DNA of 64,000 nucleotides from a virus, in the IMG/VR virus record IMGVR_UViG_3300007609_000011, positions 1-64,000 of that record. The stretch is one strand, 5' to 3'. The translations under genes were made by a program, and so were the position numbers. The stretch's first letter is position 1; each line of letters begins with the position of its first letter. The notes below the pieces were generated by a model that saw nothing but the letters and a program-made list of their open reading frames with translations, made no database searches and was not told where the DNA came from. Below are positions 55,901-62,487 of the stretch, in pieces.

Positions 55901-57907
55901 TTTAAAGTATTCACTAAAAAAACAGATGGAGCCGCACCTGTATTATCGAAAATTTATGTTGCCGACGGAACTTCTTCGACGTATTTTATAGGACAACCAA
56001 TTTTAGAAAACAGTTCTATTAAAGTTTACTTAAACAAAGTAGAACAAGATGTAACTTCGGATTTTGAAATTGATTATGTAGATAATTCGATAAGTTTTGT
56101 AACAACACCTACTCAAAACGACAAGATTGAAATTTTCAGTATAGGAATCGGCGGTGTTGGAATAATAGATTATCAGGAATTTATCGGCGACGGCGAAACT
56201 GATCAATTTCTAACCAAAGCTCGATTTGATAGCACATCTCAAATTTTTGTAACAGTAGATGGAGATCCGGTTACCGGAACTTTCGAAGAAAGCAGTATCA
56301 CAACCGATACCCAAGGAAAAACATTGGTTAAGTTAACAGTAACTCCTGGTTTTAGAAATGTTGTAAAAATCATATGTTTAGAAAGCAATATAGGAGAATT
56401 AGAAGGTGTAGTAAGAGTTAATGAGCAACAATTTATATATGACGGCTCGACAAGAAATTATCCCGTAGATAATTTTGTAACTTATGAAGGAATAAATGCA
56501 ACTTCTAGTGTATTGGTTACTAAAAATGGTGCAGAATTAACAGCAGTTGATACAATTGTAGAAATTTATGACGGAACTAACGACGAAATAGAATTAGGTA
56601 TTGATCCTGTAGAATTAATTGGTTCGATAACATCTGGTAACATTAAAGTTTATGTTAACGATGAATTAAAAGAGTTTGTTATTGATTATGTGTTTGACGG
56701 TAATCGTAATGTAATAACTTTAGGCGAAGGCACAGCCAGCATAGGAGACAGAATAAAGATCGAAACTAATGTAAGAGCTGACTATGCAATGATCACTTCG
56801 TTTGACAGTGCTACTGACGGAGTATTACAGTTATCTGAAGACTTATCGATAAATCCGGGAGACACAATCGAGATAACATGGTTTGAACAATATCCTTCGA
56901 TGGATATAATTTCCGATCAATATACTGGCGGACAACTAAAATATAAATTGTCTAGACAACCAGTTAGTGTAAATTTTGTTAAGGTGTTCTTAAATGGAGT
57001 TAGACTAATACAAGATTTCGATTATTATATCGACGAACCTGGATTAAATGTTTATCTTAAAGATTTAACCACTACCTCTGATGATTCGATCAAGATAGTC
57101 CAGTTTGGTACTTTGTCTTATTCTAGTCCAAGTATCTACGAAATACACAAAGATATGTTGAATCAATATCAATTTACTAGAATTTCTATCTCTTCTGATA
57201 TAAAATTAGATAGAAATTTAAATTATTATGATACTGAAATAGTAGTATCAGATACTTCTACTTTATTTGAACCTATTAGAGAACTTAACCGTCCCGGTGT
57301 TCTTTTAATAGGTAAAGAAAGAATTGAATATTTTGTAAAGACTGGAAATGTTCTTAGCCAATTAAGAAGAGGCACTAAAGGAACCAGCGTCGGCGAGGTA
57401 TATCCTGAGGGATCAGATGTAGTTGATGTCAGTCCGTCAGAAGAAATTCCTTACAACGAAACAATTATAAAAGAAGATTTTGTCAGCGATGGAAGCACAA
57501 CTTTAATAGGACCGTTGAGCTTTACGCCGTCTAAAACAACTATTACAGGCTGGTACAGAGATACTATACCTACGGATTATGGTCAATGTGATGATGTAGA
57601 AGTGTTTGTTGCCGGTACTAGATTAAGAAAGCAACCGGTTAGTTATTATAGTGAATCTTTAGGAGATTTAGGTAATGCAGATGCAGAGCAGACTTTAGAA
57701 GCAGAATTTTCAACCAATGGCGAAAATGCATACATTAGACTTACCGAAGCACCGCCAGCCGGCACAAGAATATTTGTAATTAAGAAGCAAGGATATACTT
57801 GGTATGACAGGGGATTAACTACCGCATCTGCTGGTATATCACTACTACAGAACGAAACTGACATTGCAAAATTCTTAAGACAAAAATCTAGTGAATTACC
57901 CGAATAA
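43955..57907 (+). CDS. Giant 4650-aa baseplate/tail structural protein in the gp7 position
   Basis: A single uninterrupted frame starts on the gp6 stop (TAATG). The N-terminus is NLPIRQTSDLLPSIFKTEQN, then GTLDALVQPGVLNKITGYVG. Residues ~1450-1520 and ~1715-1745 have CBM5/12-like segments (WTPEQFYANGTLARFNNRYY; WQPFIDYKLGDIVSYREFFY). Residues ~2165-2810 carry six FG-GAP-like blades (FGYGLGVSPDEKYLVIGAP, GDQFGRSFALTSTGNVLVVG, FGSDVSISKNNEKIVVGAK), with further CBM-like segments inserted between them. GSGYTNPPSVVITGTGSGA-type repeats occur at ~3200 and ~3555. Residues ~3800-4390 are tandem beta domains of ~90 aa (GDGSTKTVEIGS, ADGTSSTYFIG, GDGETDQFLTKA). The end has LLIGKERIEYFV. Its place after gp6 suggests a wedge role like gp7 (T4: 1032 aa) with fused receptor-binding modules. 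Confidence 0.8.
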   Translation: MAVKKYPESNLPIRQTSDLLPSIFKTEQNEKFLNGTLDALVQPGVLNKITGYVGRRYGKTFNGNDVYSGNDETLRSRYQLETGVTVEENQEVKQFYDYLDFKNILNFFGNNTDIDSVTTDAKHYSWNPPIDWDKFINYRQYYWIPEGPPDVNISGQSQSIVSTYKVRTSDPQNWLITPDGLTPNPTLELYRGQTYKFDINSPDNPFVIRTNYDTGSLLFDSNKAYDLGQLALYSNVLYRATESIPILQGVFNPEQWEIVDAQEQETVLDYNDGVVNNNIESGTVTFTVPLDSPDILYYQSSTEPDRLGQFVIKDIEENSFVDVEKEIIGKETYTSGNGIELTNGLVISFIGQVTPLSYSSGKYLVEGVGDGIRLIQFDDLVVPPTVSSSNLDVIFDNEGFDTQPFDNASTYPGEKDYITINKSSIDRNPWSRYNRWFHKDVLEFAFAQNDSSFSANEDSRAKRPIIEFQPDLQLTNHGGTAKDTVDLIDTFTTDVFSIIEGSQGYNIDNISLYAGARILFTADTDSLVKNKIYEVQFIDHNGTNIIHLAETEDTLPQDNDCVIIRYGQANGGKMFHYANETWIESQSKTEVNQSPLFELFDESGNQFSDITIYDTTTFVGTPIVSYKEGTGNNDAELGFPISYLNISNVGDIEFDYDLDVGSFDYIDNQVLVSKQYSTGYLKFNNEKSYDNCWTVSDNTFHSPIVDSVVISESTTELTLTTVNFKEVTDEQIHLYVNDLKVENYQRSVNTFVFDTALKENDVLTIKIFADVEPVDGYFEIPKGLEQNPLNGDIQEFTLGTAIDHVATAVEFNSSLISTADNSVNKVIGNNNLRDLSGYIQNATRFMKHDGINALALYLLCDKENNVIKSLEYAKSQYRVFKSDFIKNITEEEIFDNPSESVDNIMKKMTDNKTNQSAFKYTDMIGFGAYTSIQLTVDDTEIKTFSLSDNFDLDTSSNKAVYVYLNNVQLFHGYDYEFNSDFGFVTLDVELSEGDIIEIREYLSTVSGFIPATPTKLGLYKKFKPEIFIDDTFVEPKKMIQGHDGSLFAAFDDYRDDIILELEKRIYNNIKISYNENLLDIDSLLSSYYGNGDFEKETFDSIIGKQFLKWISNSTLDYTQNEYLDTENSFTYTYSNMLDPTRSINLPGYWRGVYRWFFDTDRPHTRPWEMLGFSEEPSWWQTEYGPAPYTKGNLVLWEDIENGIIRQGSRAGTYDKYKRPGLTNYIPVDHSGNLQSPLNAGIAKNFVLVNNQGAFKFGDVGPVESSWRYSSDYPFSVIIGLSLLQPFKIISQNLDKVGFTTNLLGQTVDVDTFKFKNVDQINVPTATNITGGIINYVTDYILSQGRTSESLQNVFENFNVRLSHRLSGFVDQDKLNFVLDSKNPRSASESVFLPAENYQLFFNESAPIETLEYSGVIVEKVSTGFKINGYNQNKPYFNYIKPVESKGDPVFEVGGISESFVDWTPEQFYANGTLARFNNRYYRSKQSHTSGTDFDSSLWSALPKLPIEGGVEAFRRRTFSNKIIEVPYGTIFTDIQSVVDFLLGYQKHLESKGFVFDSYDTELKVNRDWLTSAKEFMFWSTHEWATGSLISLSPMSLQVSIRYPVGVSEDIFDSFYDFNIFKSDGTPLKTNEIDVKRSFQTLEVTSKLSNDGIYFLAVNYVLKEHVALFDDRTVFNDVVYEKTSGYRQQRIKVRGFKTADWDGDYTSPGFIFDNVDINDWQPFIDYKLGDIVSYREFFYTSLMNQSGSAEFIESNWTKLDLVPKKELIPNYDYKINQFEDYFNLDSDAVVGSQRELAQHTFGYQPRNYLSNIIQDEVTQFKIYQGYIREKGSLNSISKVFDKISRIDGNSIDVKEEWAFKTNTFGGVNTLTETEFRLPYESFDLSPQPIIIQESDNIEQSNDQYTRITPKEFTINKSPFTKNIFSKKLFNGDSRNAGYVSTLDVDYIVRDIPELLSLDISDISENQNIWITFEDASWNVYRFNRSEILTVENAEVIDNNVEITFNRAHNFSVNDIIGFKQIPGINGLHKVTFAGLKTLRFEITPPLEISFDSSTVIRIYQLTSARYSGYDRISDESISVLNTGSKVWIDENENQKWEVLEKAQLYQDKSIVDYGVSLPVKTGYNVLYLENLKQSVVSIPGSNIVSVLVETANGLAAKQVLQPPTGFNFIDQSFGYGLGVSPDEKYLVIGAPLISDIPTPYKGKYSPSATYASNSIVEHDGKLWRALVGITGADGSTINIYSGDWTEATNIRVDTDETGSGLTSQGLVLVYERSNNRWEFHSSFVSPRPNDNERFGETISISKNGSSYQLAVGAPGALRNRGRIYFFDLVANEWKIQQNVNYRGLYSSDVDTFYPAGSIVYYNNNLWRTSVDVYSDGSTITVENEEWQLIDPVSTHCSLPTNISLPFDGSTIDDSTSKIGILSSEQIAELTKEGDQFGRSFALTSTGNVLVVGAPFSDEKFFQNYRGSWQPFVEYLEGDVVRYQGSYHILTDPSGNDSAITSNNERPDDGLPWENIGDSSRLFIGKVFVYVKNEFGFYDLKQTISSENFDNGPFYVYGTNDDIKGHYYPLYTNESLANSIGETSQAFTFTEYPGVTFYMPSTDINLYKKEQPQNLRNYDDKEVVDLGDQFGYRVDVDGSGSTIVVSSPLSDIELQDQGAVYVFKTDNLVSPHYQLLQKLTSYENYVSEFFGSDVSISKNNEKIVVGAKNSPFVKPTSFDLESGTSFDSGTTNFIFDLGYPGQAYVFERKPERYFLAEKLQSENFQDDESFGSSVDCSSDKVLVGSPDFIVGNSAFGNARLFSNAGLKSISTIGIQTELTDPFEIQNISLFDNFTNTKTGDIEIVDSYKFKFLSLVEQELSFKTMYDPAIYTAGNNETTVQQNQAWFEKNVGKLWLDLSTVKWLNYEQEDVGYRISNWNRTAYGSSVDVYEWVETKLLPSEWAAIADTTEGLSAGISGQPLYADDTVYSQKILYNIETGQTSETLYYYWVKDKKITPNLTTRSISSFDVKTYIENPAAAQIPFVALIDEDKFILYNYETVLRNNETYINFLNKDSEIVNPVHKEYQLLTEGNIEKELSEDLELKWIDSLIGYDLNANKVPDPNLPERQKYGIGFRPRQGMFVDNREALKIVVNRINLILSSQPYVETLDLTDFFDSQEIPNSTLNLYDTSVENFADLDNVGAIRLTSASLQANIVNGEIDTVDIINPGFGYRVPPTVEVIGNGENAEITTVINSIGQVTAVNVVNAGRKYTTVDLKIRAFSVLVESDETSNNFWSVYEYDENRNTFYRSITQDYDVSRYWDYVNWWQDGYGPDSKVSFEIENFSLIPTLNLTSGNLIRIKEYGTGGWVVLEKNESNTGDIGTDFNIVGRQDGTISLKSSLYDDTAFGLGFDSIDSFDTTKYDKEPYLETRKLLYAIKNNIFVNELATEWNKLFFASIKYAFTEQEYVDWAFKTSFVNVKHTVGDLDQPTNYRPDGLDSYLSYLEEVKPFRTSIREFISSYNEIEDTPTITTDFDLPPYYNTNAGKVLSVNQYDSNLQNYPWKYWSDNQGYAITEIEIANAGSGYTNPPSVVITGTGSGASARAFIRNGSVSRIQIINKGYGYTSNTVVSLVGGNGSNPDNAKAVPILGDNLIRNIDTKIKFDRISKNPLYSTLTKEESFIATGNTSVFTLSYAPTRNKNDIVVYRNNQILLNSDYSITLFTQYNNQYTQLKGRLTLTEVPDANDVITVMYNINNELLDSVARINKFYSPLAGMKGKELNQLMTGIDFGGVQIQGNTFDVTGGWDALPWFTDNWDSVESNTDFYVVADGSTTSVTLPYTPESGEIITVYLKRSGSDLVQTIDDLQYSDVPDEPKTVRIDDPYFDQYDGTTVQPNGRTTAPDSALMPSFIGDGSTKTVEIGSYVRTYENDILVFRKLESDGTVTIEDENIVDTNLSGGNLNFAGGAYSTANGTTAEEIVIEGGKFISPEQSTGPEENLPGQVLESLSFKVFTKKTDGAAPVLSKIYVADGTSSTYFIGQPILENSSIKVYLNKVEQDVTSDFEIDYVDNSISFVTTPTQNDKIEIFSIGIGGVGIIDYQEFIGDGETDQFLTKARFDSTSQIFVTVDGDPVTGTFEESSITTDTQGKTLVKLTVTPGFRNVVKIICLESNIGELEGVVRVNEQQFIYDGSTRNYPVDNFVTYEGINATSSVLVTKNGAELTAVDTIVEIYDGTNDEIELGIDPVELIGSITSGNIKVYVNDELKEFVIDYVFDGNRNVITLGEGTASIGDRIKIETNVRADYAMITSFDSATDGVLQLSEDLSINPGDTIEITWFEQYPSMDIISDQYTGGQLKYKLSRQPVSVNFVKVFLNGVRLIQDFDYYIDEPGLNVYLKDLTTTSDDSIKIVQFGTLSYSSPSIYEIHKDMLNQYQFTRISISSDIKLDRNLNYYDTEIVVSDTSTLFEPIRELNRPGVLLIGKERIEYFVKTGNVLSQLRRGTKGTSVGEVYPEGSDVVDVSPSEEIPYNETIIKEDFVSDGSTTLIGPLSFTPSKTTITGWYRDTIPTDYGQCDDVEVFVAGTRLRKQPVSYYSESLGDLGNADAEQTLEAEFSTNGENAYIRLTEAPPAGTRIFVIKKQGYTWYDRGLTTASAGISLLQNETDIAKFLRQKSSELPE

Positions 57908-57910
57908 ATA
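57903..57910 (+). promoter_or_regulatory. Candidate late promoter, AATAAATA, abutting a start codon
   Basis: The plus-strand box contains the stop codon of the giant gene and lies 4 nt (GCTT) before the ATG at 57915. It could be a chance match, since it includes TAA. It would drive the fibre genes to the right. Confidence 0.35.
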
Positions 57911-57914
57911 GCTT

Positions 57915-58565
57915 ATGAAGAAGAAAAAATCTCAGCAACAAGAAGATAAAAAAATGAAAAAACCTGATGAAGTTACTGGCTGGAAGTTCGATGGCCATAT
58001 TAAAATTTTTGATCCGGAGACTGATAAAGTTTATGTAGATCAACGAAATGCGATTCATTATGAAAATATGAGTATTGCAATTGTGAATTCTTTGTCAAAT
58101 CAAAATCTTGGTTACATTTATCAGATGGATTTTGGTAACGGCGGAACCAATGTTGATCCTACCGGCTTAATTGCATATTTGACTCCTAATACTGTAGGTA
58201 CAAATTCTAGTTTATACAACAAGACATACAGTAAAATAGTGGATCAAAATGCTACCGTAAACGAAGACCCAATTAGAAATAAAATGGAAATTCGTCATAT
58301 TGCTGGTGCAACCTATAGCGATATTATTGTAAGTTGTACTTTAGATTATGGCGAACCGGACGGACAAGAAGCATTTGATAATAGTCAGGATTTAAATGGT
58401 GAATTTGTCTTTGATGAGTTAGGATTAAGATCCTACTCTCCATCAGGAACCGGAAAATTGTTAACACACGTTATTTTTCATCCTGTACAAAAATCATTAA
58501 ACAGATTGCTCCAAATTGATTATACAATTAGAGTACAAAGCTTAACAGGCTTCAGCGAGGAATAA
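57915..58565 (+). CDS. Structural protein, 216 aa
   Basis: The N-terminus is Lys/Gln-rich (MKKKKSQQQEDKKMKKPDEV). A second start at MKKPDEVTGWKFDGHIKI (57954) would remove 13 residues. The folded part has KIFDPETDKVYVDQRNAIHY, NLGYIYQMDFGNGGTNVDP, FVFDELGLRSYSPSGTG and LLTHVIFHPVQKSLNRLLQI. I recognise the KVYVD..NAIH....IA pattern as recurring in tail proteins of marine T4-like phages, but I cannot name it. It lies between the giant gene and the fibre genes, so a connector between baseplate and fibre is plausible. Confidence 0.65.
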   Translation: MKKKKSQQQEDKKMKKPDEVTGWKFDGHIKIFDPETDKVYVDQRNAIHYENMSIAIVNSLSNQNLGYIYQMDFGNGGTNVDPTGLIAYLTPNTVGTNSSLYNKTYSKIVDQNATVNEDPIRNKMEIRHIAGATYSDIIVSCTLDYGEPDGQEAFDNSQDLNGEFVFDELGLRSYSPSGTGKLLTHVIFHPVQKSLNRLLQIDYTIRVQSLTGFSEE

Positions 58566-58566
58566 T

Positions 58567-60651
58567 ATGCCGTATCAGGTTAATTTTACAGACAGAGAAA
58601 ATAAAGTACCGATTACTGTTTTCGACAATACTTCAAATGAAGACACCAGCTTAACCATACCGGGAAGAAATGTCACCGGCTACGGTCAAATAATTGCTGA
58701 AAATTTTGTTTCTTTATTAGAAAATTTTGCAAGTGAAACTGCACCAGCTAACCCTATTGAAGGACAGTTGTGGTACGACGTAAGCAATAACACTCTTCAA
58801 ATTTACGATAGTACTAATTGGAAAGCAGCCAGTAGCATACAAAAAAGCATAACCGAACCGAGTGTAGAAACTGCTAATGTAGGTGAACTTTGGGTTGACA
58901 CTATTAATCAACAACTTTATATTTTCAGCGGAACACGCTGGATTTTGGTAGGCCCTAACTTTAGCTCGGGATTAAGAAGTGGACCTATTGTAGAACAAAT
59001 TGTTGACAGTGACAACTTAGACAGAATTATATTAACATTCTATATCGACGATAATCCTATATTCATTGTTAGTAAAGATACATTTACACCTAAAACAAGT
59101 ATTGCAGGATTTACTACTATCAGTAGTGGATTAAATATTACCGATTCAAATGTCGATGTTGCAGGATTGGATGCTATCTTAAACAGTAGAGCCCAGTCGG
59201 CAGATGCATTAAACATCTCAGGCACTGAAGTTCCTGCTACAAGATTTTTAAGATCAGATGTTGTTAATACTTTAGAACAAGGTCTTAATATTAGAAATAA
59301 TTCTGGTATTACTTTAGGAGCAGACGGTAATGTCTCTCTATCCAACACAGCGGCGGGTGTAAGGTTATATAATAACTCTCCAGGCAGCAGTATTGATTTA
59401 CAAACTAATAGAGATGGTACACCATCGACTGTTTTGCGTGTTCAAAATCAAAATATAGGTATTAACAAACAAGATCCGGACTTTGCGTTAGATGTTGTAG
59501 GTGATATTGCTTTGACTGGAGAACTAACAGTTTCTAATACAACAGAATCTACAAATTTCTCTAACGGATCTATTCAGACAGCCGGCGGCGTAGCTGTATC
59601 TAAGAATTTGTTAGTAGGAACAACTGGTGACATCCAAGGAACTTTAACAACATCTAATGTTGAGCCTAGAGTCACAGAAACTTATGATTCTGGGACTGCA
59701 ACAAAGCGATGGAATACAGTAAGAGCAAAAACAATTATAGCAGACGAGTTACAAGGTGTGTTATCCGGTAATATTGTAGGTAACGCCAGCACCGCTACCA
59801 ACTTACGATTTGCAACTTCTTTTCAGCTTTCGGGCGATGTAACTTCGCAAAGCGTACAGTTCGACGGACAAGTAGGCGGACTTACTAAAATTTTTAATAC
59901 AACTCTTACAACAGACATTATTAGTGGAAAGTCCGAACCTACCGGTGTATATGGGTTACGATCAGTAAAAGATGACTTTGTTTTAGTATTTAGAGCAGGA
60001 TCCGGACTTTTAAAAGTCAAAAGAGATAATTTTATAGCCGATCTGGGAGTTCCAATCGGAACAATACTTCCTTTTGCAGGTGCGAATGCCCCATACGGAT
60101 ATCTTTTATGCGATGGTAGTGAAGTAGAAAGATTGAAGTATCAGAATTTGTATGATGTTATTTCAACAACTTATGGAACTCCAGCAGTCGGATTCGATAC
60201 ATTTGTTCTTCCGGATTTAAGAGGAAGATTCCCTCTAGGTAGAGATAATATGGATAACGGTGAGATTGTGCCTGATGATTCCGGAGCATTTGTAGACGCT
60301 GGCGGCGGAAATGCTGACAGGGTTGCTGGTACAGCGGCAGATAATCTCGGCGGCTCCGGCGGACAAAGCACTAACACATTAAGTGTAACTAACTTGCCAG
60401 ATCACGAACATAACATGCAAGGTAGTACCGGCGAACAATATTATGCAGTTCGACCAGATACTGCTAACCCGTTAGATGACGGAGCATCATTAAGAGTAGG
60501 TCCTACTGTTGCAGGACAAATGCAATATCTTCCAAGTTCCGGAGGTGTAAAAACCGCAGATATTTTAGGAGATGCTTTTGCGTTAATGAATCCATATCTG
60601 ACTATTAATTACATTATAAGATCTGGACCACCAGCTGAGGATTATATCTAA
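58567..60651 (+). CDS. Tail-fibre protein with phage tail collar domain, 694 aa
   Basis: GAGGAATAAT precedes the ATG. Residues ~35-145 form a module repeated in the next two genes (TGYGQIIAENFVSLLENFAS, NPIEGQLWYDVSNNTLQIYD, then a W.L.GP strand). The middle has fibre-type repeats (GNVSLSNTAAGVRLYNNSPG, ALDVVGDIALTGELTVSNTT, GNIVGNASTATNL). Residues ~495-560 are a tail collar domain: GTILPFAGANAPYGYLLCDG, then DTFVLPDLRGRFPLGRDNMD. The end has NLPDHEHNMQ. Tail collar domains are typical of short tail fibres (T4 gp12) and gp10-like proteins. It is probably involved in receptor binding or irreversible attachment. Confidence 0.85.
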   Translation: MPYQVNFTDRENKVPITVFDNTSNEDTSLTIPGRNVTGYGQIIAENFVSLLENFASETAPANPIEGQLWYDVSNNTLQIYDSTNWKAASSIQKSITEPSVETANVGELWVDTINQQLYIFSGTRWILVGPNFSSGLRSGPIVEQIVDSDNLDRIILTFYIDDNPIFIVSKDTFTPKTSIAGFTTISSGLNITDSNVDVAGLDAILNSRAQSADALNISGTEVPATRFLRSDVVNTLEQGLNIRNNSGITLGADGNVSLSNTAAGVRLYNNSPGSSIDLQTNRDGTPSTVLRVQNQNIGINKQDPDFALDVVGDIALTGELTVSNTTESTNFSNGSIQTAGGVAVSKNLLVGTTGDIQGTLTTSNVEPRVTETYDSGTATKRWNTVRAKTIIADELQGVLSGNIVGNASTATNLRFATSFQLSGDVTSQSVQFDGQVGGLTKIFNTTLTTDIISGKSEPTGVYGLRSVKDDFVLVFRAGSGLLKVKRDNFIADLGVPIGTILPFAGANAPYGYLLCDGSEVERLKYQNLYDVISTTYGTPAVGFDTFVLPDLRGRFPLGRDNMDNGEIVPDDSGAFVDAGGGNADRVAGTAADNLGGSGGQSTNTLSVTNLPDHEHNMQGSTGEQYYAVRPDTANPLDDGASLRVGPTVAGQMQYLPSSGGVKTADILGDAFALMNPYLTINYIIRSGPPAEDYI

Positions 60652-60652
60652 T

Positions 60653-62479
60653 ATGGCATACACAATTAATAAATCAGACGGAACAATATTAGCTTCGGTC
60701 CCTGATGGACAGTTAGATCAGTTTTCGACTGATTTAGCATTAATAGGAAAGAATTATAGCGGTTTCGGCGAAGTTTTCAATGAAAATTTAGTTAAACTTC
60801 TTGAAAATTTTGCAGATAGTTCTGCACCTGATAATCCTATTTCAGGACAATTATGGTTTGATACAACAGAACTCAAATTAAAAGTTTATAGCGGAACAGG
60901 ATTTGTACCGGTTAGTTCCGCTACAATTTCAGAATCTCAACCCTCTGATTTAGGAGCTGGCGATTTATGGTTTAATAACGTTGATAGTCAACTGTACTTT
61001 TTTGATGGAACAAACATTATTCTTTTAGGACCTGATTACAGCTCTAGCCAAGGAATATCGGGATTAAAAGTTGAAAATATCTTAGATACCTTGAATCAAA
61101 ACAGAGTTGTAACTTTTTTATATAATAATGGAATATTATTAGGTATCTTTTCAAAAGACACATTTACACCTAAAAATCCTATTGCTGGGTTCAGTGGAAG
61201 CATTATTCCTGGCTTCAACGCAGGAACATTAGATGGACTAAAGTTTGATGTTACTGTTACTAATTCGGAACAGTTAGGATCACAACCCGCAAGCTCTTAT
61301 GTAAGAAACGATACTTCTAATATTGTTAACGGACAATTAATTCTTGCATCGAATTTAGGACTAATTATAGGTGACGGCTCTCAAGCTCAGGTGTTTGTTA
61401 GTGATGGTAATATTTTCTTTGCAAACATTGCTCGAGAAAAAGATATAAGTTTCAATGTAAGAAAAGCAGTAGAATCAGAATCCGCCATAAAAATAAGTTC
61501 TGCAACACGCCAGGTTAGTATATACGAAGATTTTACAGATAGCAAACTATTTACAGGCGGAGATGTAGAAATCACCGGCGATGTTACCATTAAAGGTAAT
61601 CTAGTAATTAATGACGGGGATGTTGCCCAAATTAAAACTTCAGAATTGTTGGTAGAAAATAAAGCAATTATATTAGCAGAAACTGGAGATAGTGCGTCGA
61701 ACACAGATGAATATGCCGACGGCGGCGGGATGATTTTAAAAGGAGCAAGCCCCCACGAATTTTTATGGAATAGAAATACTGAGGCATGGGAAAGTACTGA
61801 ACATATTAATCTTGCTACAGGCAAAGCAATTAAAGTCAACGGAGTTACTGTAATTGACGGTTCTAGTTTAGGACCAGGTATTACCAGCATTCCGGGTGTA
61901 ACCAGTTTTGGTACGCAGACTACTGTGTCAGTAGGACCTATTTTATCTCCAGGAAATCCTCCAACAACTTATTTGCAAATACAATCTAATAGAATTTCAA
62001 CGGTTACTGATAACTTAGATTTAGAATTAGATCCTAACGGAACTGGAAATATTGCATTAATTGACAGTCCGAAGATTACAGGGTTAGCAGATCCGACATC
62101 TGATCAGGACGCTTCAACTAAAAAGTATGTAGACGATACTGTTGAAAGCAGGCCTTTGGCATTTAGTTTAGATATCTCTGATGGTTTACCAAACTCCGGT
62201 ATTGCGGCAATACTTGAAGACATTGCTCCTGTTGCTGATTATGCAGAAGGAACATATGCAAGGGTTCTTTGCAGTTCTGCATCCAACAGTCCTAACACAG
62301 TTGATGTTCAAAGTAATGTTAGTGTTAACCAAACAGAGGTAAACACTCCAACAGGAACAGCATTTGTTGTAGGTAATTTTGCAATATCTGATGTGACAGT
62401 TCCTGGACAGGCAATATCTATTACCAGGGTAACAAAAATATTTAGAATTGTTTCTGGAGCATGGACGTTTATTTCGTAG
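60653..62479 (+). CDS. Tail-fibre protein, 608 aa (paralogue of neighbours)
   Basis: The N-terminal module YSGFGEVFNENLVKLLENFA, NPISGQLWFDTTELKLKVYS and LILLGPDYSSSQG (from TNIILLGPDYSSS) is shared with the genes before and after. KDTFTPKNPIAGFSGSIIPG corresponds to KDTFTPKTSIAGFTTISSG in the preceding protein. Later parts are fibre repeats (GDVEITGDVTIKGNLVINDG) and LADPTSDQDASTKKYVDDTV, also present in modified form in the minus-strand 317-aa protein. No tail collar domain is seen. The 2-nt spacing to the gene before it indicates the same operon. Confidence 0.8.
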   Translation: MAYTINKSDGTILASVPDGQLDQFSTDLALIGKNYSGFGEVFNENLVKLLENFADSSAPDNPISGQLWFDTTELKLKVYSGTGFVPVSSATISESQPSDLGAGDLWFNNVDSQLYFFDGTNIILLGPDYSSSQGISGLKVENILDTLNQNRVVTFLYNNGILLGIFSKDTFTPKNPIAGFSGSIIPGFNAGTLDGLKFDVTVTNSEQLGSQPASSYVRNDTSNIVNGQLILASNLGLIIGDGSQAQVFVSDGNIFFANIAREKDISFNVRKAVESESAIKISSATRQVSIYEDFTDSKLFTGGDVEITGDVTIKGNLVINDGDVAQIKTSELLVENKAIILAETGDSASNTDEYADGGGMILKGASPHEFLWNRNTEAWESTEHINLATGKAIKVNGVTVIDGSSLGPGITSIPGVTSFGTQTTVSVGPILSPGNPPTTYLQIQSNRISTVTDNLDLELDPNGTGNIALIDSPKITGLADPTSDQDASTKKYVDDTVESRPLAFSLDISDGLPNSGIAAILEDIAPVADYAEGTYARVLCSSASNSPNTVDVQSNVSVNQTEVNTPTGTAFVVGNFAISDVTVPGQAISITRVTKIFRIVSGAWTFIS

Positions 62480-62487
62480 GATAAAAC

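Noticed and set aside
43955-57907. Many antisense ORFs of 60-150 codons within the giant genes on both strands
   Set aside because: They are shadows of the coding frames: no ribosome sites, hydrophobic or Ser/Thr/Pro-biased composition from reverse reading, and no independent domain pattern.
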